Below are positions 60,901 through 64,000 of a stretch of 64,000 nt of DNA, piece after piece. The DNA comes from KBS-83 sp051025295 (lineage in GTDB: Bacteria > Acidobacteriota > Terriglobia > Terriglobales > Acidobacteriaceae), in assembly GCA_051025295.1 (NCBI GenBank), contig JBMGJV010000009.1. One strand, 5' to 3'. Position numbers and translations under genes: made by a program. A model generated the notes under the pieces. The model made no database searches. It was not told where the DNA came from and worked only from the letters and a program-made list of their open reading frames with translations. Position 1 is the stretch's first letter; every line of letters begins with the position of its first letter.

Positions 60901-62033
60901 ACTACACCGCCTCCACCTCCGCCGCTGTACCCTTCTCCTCCACCACCGCCACCACCACGAACTCGCCGACGACCACCACGTTCACCATCACGGATTCGTA
61001 CGGTCTCAGCGGCAGTTACCCTGCACTCGACTCGTTGACGCTCAAGCTTCACGTCCAGGCGTCGAGCCCGCAGTCCAGCTTCTTCATCGTCTACGCGAAC
61101 GGCATCCAGCTCACGCCACCTGTCTCGAAGTTCAACGGGTTCAGCAGTGGTGGCCTCGCTATCGACAAGAACGGCGATGCGACCTTCGTGATGCCGCAGC
61201 TCAATGGCTACCTGAACCTGCCGTCCGGACAGGTGCAGATCAATGTGGTCTACGACGGCTGGGCCTCCGGGGACTTGTCGCAGGAATCGGACCCCTCGAG
61301 CGCCAGCCAGACCATCACCATCATGGATGACCGCACGTCGGCCGACTTCTCTCTCCAGTCGGACCTGACCGTCAACCAGCAGAATCCGCTGATCGCGCCC
61401 ACCACGCAGGCCGCCTTCAACCTGCGCCTGACCTCGATCTATAACTTCCAAAGCGCGTACTCCACCACGCCCATCAACCTGAGCTGCAGCGTCATCGGTT
61501 ACACCAGCCCGACCGGCGTCCACTCAACTCCGTCCGGCCTGGCTTGCGGCTTCAACAACGCACTCAGCACAACCACCGCGAGCGTCACCTTCGCGGCCAG
61601 CAGCGCGACACCGGGCTTCATTACCCTGCCGCTCTATGTCGGCGCCGCCAGCGGCTACAGCGTGGCTGCCAACACTCCCCCCGCCCTGCCGGGTTCGCCC
61701 TGGTGGTTCGCCACCGGCGGCACCACCCTTGCCTGCCTCTTCCTGCTCGGTCTGCCGGGACGCCGTCGCAACTGGCAGTCGATGCTCGGCGCCGTCGCCC
61801 TCATGGTGGTTGGCATTGGGATGACCGGATGCGGCGCGACCACCGGCTCCGGCAAGACCTACCCATTCACCACCACGAATGCAGGCGGCACCAGCGGCAC
61901 CGGGAGCAACGGAACCACCGGCACTGCGGTACCAGCCGGCACTTACACCGTCCTGGTCACTGCGAGCAGCACCACCAACCAGGCCCTCAGCCACACGCTG
62001 CCGGTCCAGGTCGTGGTCGGCGCTTACAACTAA
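57939..62033 (+). CDS. Sedolisin-fold (S53) secreted protein with Ig-like repeats and membrane tail; catalytic residues replaced
   Basis: 1364-residue exported protein. Signal peptide 'LTAGAALLLAASAAIANAQA', then a pro-kumamolisin activation domain (about 45-185, 'SPSYHKWLTPEEYGKRFGAA'), an S53 peptidase-like domain (about 220-660), Ig-like repeats (about 670-1120) and a C-terminal tail with two hydrophobic stretches split by LPGRRR, a Cys ('GMTGCG') and a Gly/Thr-rich end. Against kumamolisin by eye, the catalytic Ser is Glu557 in GGTEASAAVFAG, the oxyanion Asp is Asn391 in AAAGNSG, and the Glu/Asp pair before APNA is Ile/Gln. It is thus likely an inactive protease with a binding role. Start ATG 57939 has AGGA at 57930-57933. 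Confidence 0.85.
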   Translation: MAHKSSFFAQRLTAGAALLLAASAAIANAQALPRLAGQIDSSAVVSLPNSVHPWARAEFDRGPVPGGNTGRLLLVLGRSDEQEQALKTLMAAQQDPTSPSYHKWLTPEEYGKRFGAADSDIQAIRGYLSSRGMNVGRVSSNRLSIEVTATADQIRSTFGTEIHAYAIQGKTFYANNASPRIPAALASVVRGFSSLNNFRAETAAPVRQGTLDRATHTVKPLYTTAGGTVFGVTPGDLANIYDVPSASTGVGAGGRNVTIGVVGDSDINVSYINNYRSVFGLSPAPITVVVDGNDPGITGDAYIAYKQLELLSAVAPNASLYYYTSATTDYDTGLNFALGRAVEDNQIQVLVVGYQACESTVGKQTGETLLINQIYEQAAAQGITVVAAAGNSGPAGCEVPGTAAKATTGFAVNQYASSPFVTAVGGTDFYYAVTPLTYWGAANSGTYTSALGYIPEQAWNDSTNQANPSVLLAGGGGVSTIGLDGTATPEPIPSYQSSNTKAAAISKTARILPDVAFFAGSGANDTLGYNSTAYLFCMQSTDCTGNTPQFTYSGGTEASAAVFAGAVALTVANKNAGTRYGLGNVNPALYSLLTGTNVLHHDITIGSTAVDCSGGNNCGKGAVMTGYTAGSGYDAATGLGSFDITSFVNNYAAPNTTPSNVTLTVLDPATNLAPVCKSVVNGVTQTISNCAPHSTSLEFIVKATSASGGNTVPTGEVAIFNTSPLASQQATESLTLSNGTATESSYNQLPGGTYKLYAHYAGDTVKGGTYAPSTSAPYQITIQPEPCFIQIYKNNIAGGGTIPYGSPVIITAEAYSTTNPNNVALDSGSLSVFDTYNGVRRQITAIPLNSQGAATFSSNLLSYGAHSIALAYNGDAGFGACQTAAYGVTVSKAATTTTINAAETDTGAGTASIGITAVVQSATLPSNATSPTGTVTFNTKTPKVVTLVPGFDPSGNAIATASTTVGQADVPTTGTINATYTPASTEVNYTASTSAAVPFSSTTATTTNSPTTTTFTITDSYGLSGSYPALDSLTLKLHVQASSPQSSFFIVYANGIQLTPPVSKFNGFSSGGLAIDKNGDATFVMPQLNGYLNLPSGQVQINVVYDGWASGDLSQESDPSSASQTITIMDDRTSADFSLQSDLTVNQQNPLIAPTTQAAFNLRLTSIYNFQSAYSTTPINLSCSVIGYTSPTGVHSTPSGLACGFNNALSTTTASVTFAASSATPGFITLPLYVGAASGYSVAANTPPALPGSPWWFATGGTTLACLFLLGLPGRRRNWQSMLGAVALMVVGIGMTGCGATTGSGKTYPFTTTNAGGTSGTGSNGTTGTAVPAGTYTVLVTASSTTNQALSHTLPVQVVVGAYN

Positions 62034-62055
62034 CCGCTCCTCCGCGCATAACGGA

Positions 62056-62084
62056 GAAGGCCACGCTCATCGAGCGTGGCCTTC
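62056..62084. terminator. Strong bidirectional terminator
   Basis: GAAGGCCACGCTC-ATC-GAGCGTGGCCTTC, perfect 13-bp stem with TTC-rich flank, between the sedolisin-like gene and the convergent minus-strand gene. Confidence 0.8.
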
Positions 62085-62128
62085 TTCATGTCGCGATGAT
62101 CTGGATGTCGCGATCAGCCGGTCATCTG

Positions 62129-62725
62129 CTACTTCGTGCGAGCAAACGTGACGTATCGCCGACCTGCATAGAGGCGGTAAGTCCCCTTCTCCGCCGTGTT
62201 GCCCGCCGCCTCCATCACCTGCAGCGGCGTCGGCCGGTGCAGGGCCGCATCCTGCTGGCTCGTCGCACTCAGCACCTCGTGATCGCCAATATCCATCACC
62301 ACGAAGCGATCATTCTCGACGAAGCCGACTCCATACGCTCCAGGCGGCAGCGTGCGATTGCCCTCGCCACCGATGCGTAGTGGCACCTCGGTCAGCAGGT
62401 AAGCCTGATACCGCTGCTGCACGCCCGTCGAGTAGCCCGACGTATCGACCAGCGCCATCATGGTCAGCAGGCCGTCGCTGTATCGGACACCGCCACTGTT
62501 GCGCATCTGCACCGAGGCACTCTGGCCGCGATAAAAGACCTGCGGTGGAAACAGGCTGCTCAGGTCGGCGGCCTTCAGGACTCCCGGGCTCGCCTTGCTG
62601 ACGGCGGATGTTGCATTGGAGCCCGATTGCGCCGGCACCGGTACGCTGCAGACCCCCGAACCCATCGCGCCCGCTAAGAGGACGGAGAGGACTGCCCTTC
62701 GTGCAACAGACGGTCTCTTGTTCAT
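62129..62725 (-). CDS. Exported protein of unknown function
   Basis: 198-residue protein with a basic N-terminus and signal peptide ('AVLSVLLAGAMGSGVCSVPV'), followed by a soluble domain with 'LKAADLSSLFPPQVFYRGQS', 'LPPGAYGVGFVENDRFVVMD' and 'GTYRLYAGRRYVTFARTK'. The pattern of short beta strands and a Gly-rich loop suggests a beta-sandwich, but I recognise no family. It lies 21 bases downstream of the TPR protein gene on the same strand, so they are probably co-transcribed. Confidence 0.65.
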   Translation of the reverse strand: MNKRPSVARRAVLSVLLAGAMGSGVCSVPVPAQSGSNATSAVSKASPGVLKAADLSSLFPPQVFYRGQSASVQMRNSGGVRYSDGLLTMMALVDTSGYSTGVQQRYQAYLLTEVPLRIGGEGNRTLPPGAYGVGFVENDRFVVMDIGDHEVLSATSQQDAALHRPTPLQVMEAAGNTAEKGTYRLYAGRRYVTFARTK

Positions 62726-62746
62726 GGTGGGTAGCTTACAGTACGG

Positions 62747-64000
62747 CTACTTCTTCTCTGCCGACGCCGCTGTCTCATCGGCCGTGTGCAGGTGCCAGGG
62801 CACGCTCTCGCCAGAGAGCTCCGGGTGCGCCCGCAGGAAGCTCAGCGTCGCGGTGCTGGCCATTGGATCATCCTTCTCATCCGCAAACAGTGCGGCCTGC
62901 GCCGCTGCCTTCTGCTTGTCGCCCTCGCGCCGATAAATGATCGCGAGGTTGTAGTGTGCGGACAGGTCGTCCGGCTCGATCCCCTGCACGGTTTCGTACT
63001 CAACCCGCGCCAGATCATACTTGTGCTGCTGGTAGTAGCTGAAACCCAGTTCGCGATGCGCATCGGGCGAACGCGGGAACTCAGCAACGACCTGCTTCAG
63101 ATCAGTCACGGCCGCATCGAGATCGCCCTGGTTGCGATCCACCAGCGCCTGGTAATACAGCGCGCGCGCATCGCCCGGCATGCGGGTCAGCGCCTGCTTC
63201 AGGCTCTCCGCAGCGTCGCTGTAGCGCTCCCACTGCAGGTACACGACGCCAAGGTTGGTGTACGCATCGCCGTAGTCGGGCCGCAGCTTCAGCACTTCGT
63301 TGAAGGCGTCCCGCGCCTCCGCGTACTGCGCCTGGTCCAGCAGCGCGATGCCGAAGTTGTTCCACCGCATCCACTCCGCGTTGTCCTTCGCCTCTGCCGG
63401 CGCGGCGGCGTTCTCGCCCACCTTCAGCACGCGGCTGCGCACGGCCATCTCCACCACCGGATAGGCCGGGTGCTTGTCGCCCAGCGCGAACCGGGTGAAC
63501 GCCTCGTTGAAGTGGCGATAGTTCACCTTGGCAGTCAGCGTGTACGGACCCTTCCCGTCCTTCGGAATGCGGAAGCCGTAGCGCACCAGCGTCGAGCGGC
63601 CCGGTCGCATCGTCGCGTCCGTCGCGGTCGTGCGGCGGTTCCAGATCTCATGCTTCGTCAGCAGCGCGCCGTCCTTGTCCAGCAGGCGCGTCACGAAGCT
63701 GTGCGCCTCCGGGTCCAGCGACCCATCCGGCTGAATGCGTCCGCTCGCATGCAGCACCTTCCCATCCGCGTCCTTCAGCTCGAACTCGGCCCACGCCTCG
63801 TACATATCGCGCTGCTCGGGGATCAGCGTGTGACCGATGCCCTTGTTCTGGATCACCACCATCGCCTGCAGTTCGTCACCTGGATGCAGCGTGAACGGCT
63901 TTGCTCCGAGCGGCGCCATCACATCCGTCCCGTCCGGCTTCGCCAACGCAAACAGGTCCACGTTCAGCGTGTCCGCCTTCAGGTACTCGATCGTTTTTTT
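62747..64000 (-). CDS. TPR protein, C-terminal part of a probable multihaem-cytochrome-type protein (cut by window end)
   Basis: The frame is open from the right edge (it reads '...KKTIEYLKADTLNVDL' before a GTG at 63961), so the N-terminus is outside the window. The first visible part is a beta domain ('LHPGDELQAMVVIQNKGIGH', 'EQRDMYEAWAEFELKD') resembling the domain that follows haem-binding modules in some multihaem cytochrome/TPR proteins; no CxxCH is inside the window, so that link is inference. The remaining 200 residues hold at least four TPR units ('AWKxLG'-like: YTNLGVVYLQWERYSDAAES, ALYYQALVDRNQGDLDAAVT, HRELGFSYYQQHKYDLARVE, HYNLAIIYRREGDKQKAAAQ). Confidence 0.7.
   Translation of the reverse strand, partial: KKTIEYLKADTLNVDLFALAKPDGTDVMAPLGAKPFTLHPGDELQAMVVIQNKGIGHTLIPEQRDMYEAWAEFELKDADGKVLHASGRIQPDGSLDPEAHSFVTRLLDKDGALLTKHEIWNRRTTATDATMRPGRSTLVRYGFRIPKDGKGPYTLTAKVNYRHFNEAFTRFALGDKHPAYPVVEMAVRSRVLKVGENAAAPAEAKDNAEWMRWNNFGIALLDQAQYAEARDAFNEVLKLRPDYGDAYTNLGVVYLQWERYSDAAESLKQALTRMPGDARALYYQALVDRNQGDLDAAVTDLKQVVAEFPRSPDAHRELGFSYYQQHKYDLARVEYETVQGIEPDDLSAHYNLAIIYRREGDKQKAAAQAALFADEKDDPMASTATLSFLRAHPELSGESVPWHLHTADETAASAEKK

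Noticed and set aside
63993..64000. Run of seven Ts at the window end
   Set aside because: It reads as AAA AAA Lys codons of the minus-strand gene; no reason to call a terminator.

Overview
The window is a continuous stretch of a GC-rich bacterial chromosome, very probably from the Acidobacteriota (class Terriglobia, relatives of Terriglobus, Granulicella or Edaphobacter). I base this on the family types present, not on a database match: an orphan ADOP-type FtsX/MacB permease, an AI-2E-like permease with a long soluble tail, a sedolisin-like protein with Ig-like repeats and an 'LPGRRR' membrane tail, a TonB/OmpA-like envelope set, and NAD-type isocitrate dehydrogenase next to NrdR. There is no phage, insertion sequence, CRISPR array, rRNA or tRNA that I can see. 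It is a housekeeping and biosynthetic region with compact, often overlapping genes.

Layout. 1-12.9 kb: end of gpsA, ftsY, ribD and ribE, a small membrane protein, an ADOP permease, an AI-2E-family permease, a Cof-type phosphatase, a lytic transglycosylase, a flippase-like membrane protein, nrdR and isocitrate dehydrogenase. 13-18.9 kb: a cupredoxin-like lipoprotein, then the aspartate/lysine/diaminopimelate genes asd-lysC-dapB-dapA-dapD, the first three joined by 4-bp ATGA overlaps. 19-25 kb: RNase J, a threonine dehydratase, an MFS transporter, an SH3-domain protein and uppP. 25-31.5 kb: a B12-binding radical SAM protein, an NTF2-like protein, ftsK, a 58-residue membrane protein and a frameshifted galE. 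32-36.4 kb: tonB, an M48-like protein without the HExxH residues and two outer-membrane barrels. 36.6-47.4 kb: a LysR regulator divergent from a complete branched-chain amino-acid cluster, leuABCD-ilvD-ilvBN-ilvC. 47.5-51.6 kb: a DUF4174 protein, a cNMP-domain sensor kinase, a cystathionine gamma-synthase-type enzyme and a TetR regulator. 51.7-57.6 kb: an RND tripartite efflux operon divergent from tetR. 57.9-64 kb: a large sedolisin-fold protein and two genes of a minus-strand operon running off the end.

How the genes connect. dapABD, lysC and asd feed peptidoglycan and lysine synthesis, and uppP, the lytic transglycosylase and FtsK act on the same wall and division machinery. Threonine dehydratase can supply 2-oxobutanoate to ilvBN-ilvC-ilvD. 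The LysR gene and a decamer (CATAAGAGAA) found twice in the lysR-leuA gap and again just before ilvC suggest shared control of the branched-chain genes.

The observation I find most interesting is upstream of the cystathionine gamma-synthase-type gene (49525-49758). A near-consensus promoter (TTGACG-N17-TAGCCT) sits 7 bases before the ATG of a 25-codon ORF with three clustered internal Met codons. The ORF runs into a 10-bp plus 7-bp hairpin, and the enzyme gene follows with a long, near-perfect Shine-Dalgarno sequence. This looks like a leaderless, methionine-sensing leader-peptide attenuator. Other items worth a second look are two apparent pseudo-proteases (M48-like and S53-like), a B12-module-like tail on the AI-2E permease, a LeuA lacking its leucine-sensing domain, several palindromes in regulatory regions, and a recurring TAnnnT hexamer 6-9 bases before start codons that suggests frequent leaderless transcription. 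All alignments were made by eye.
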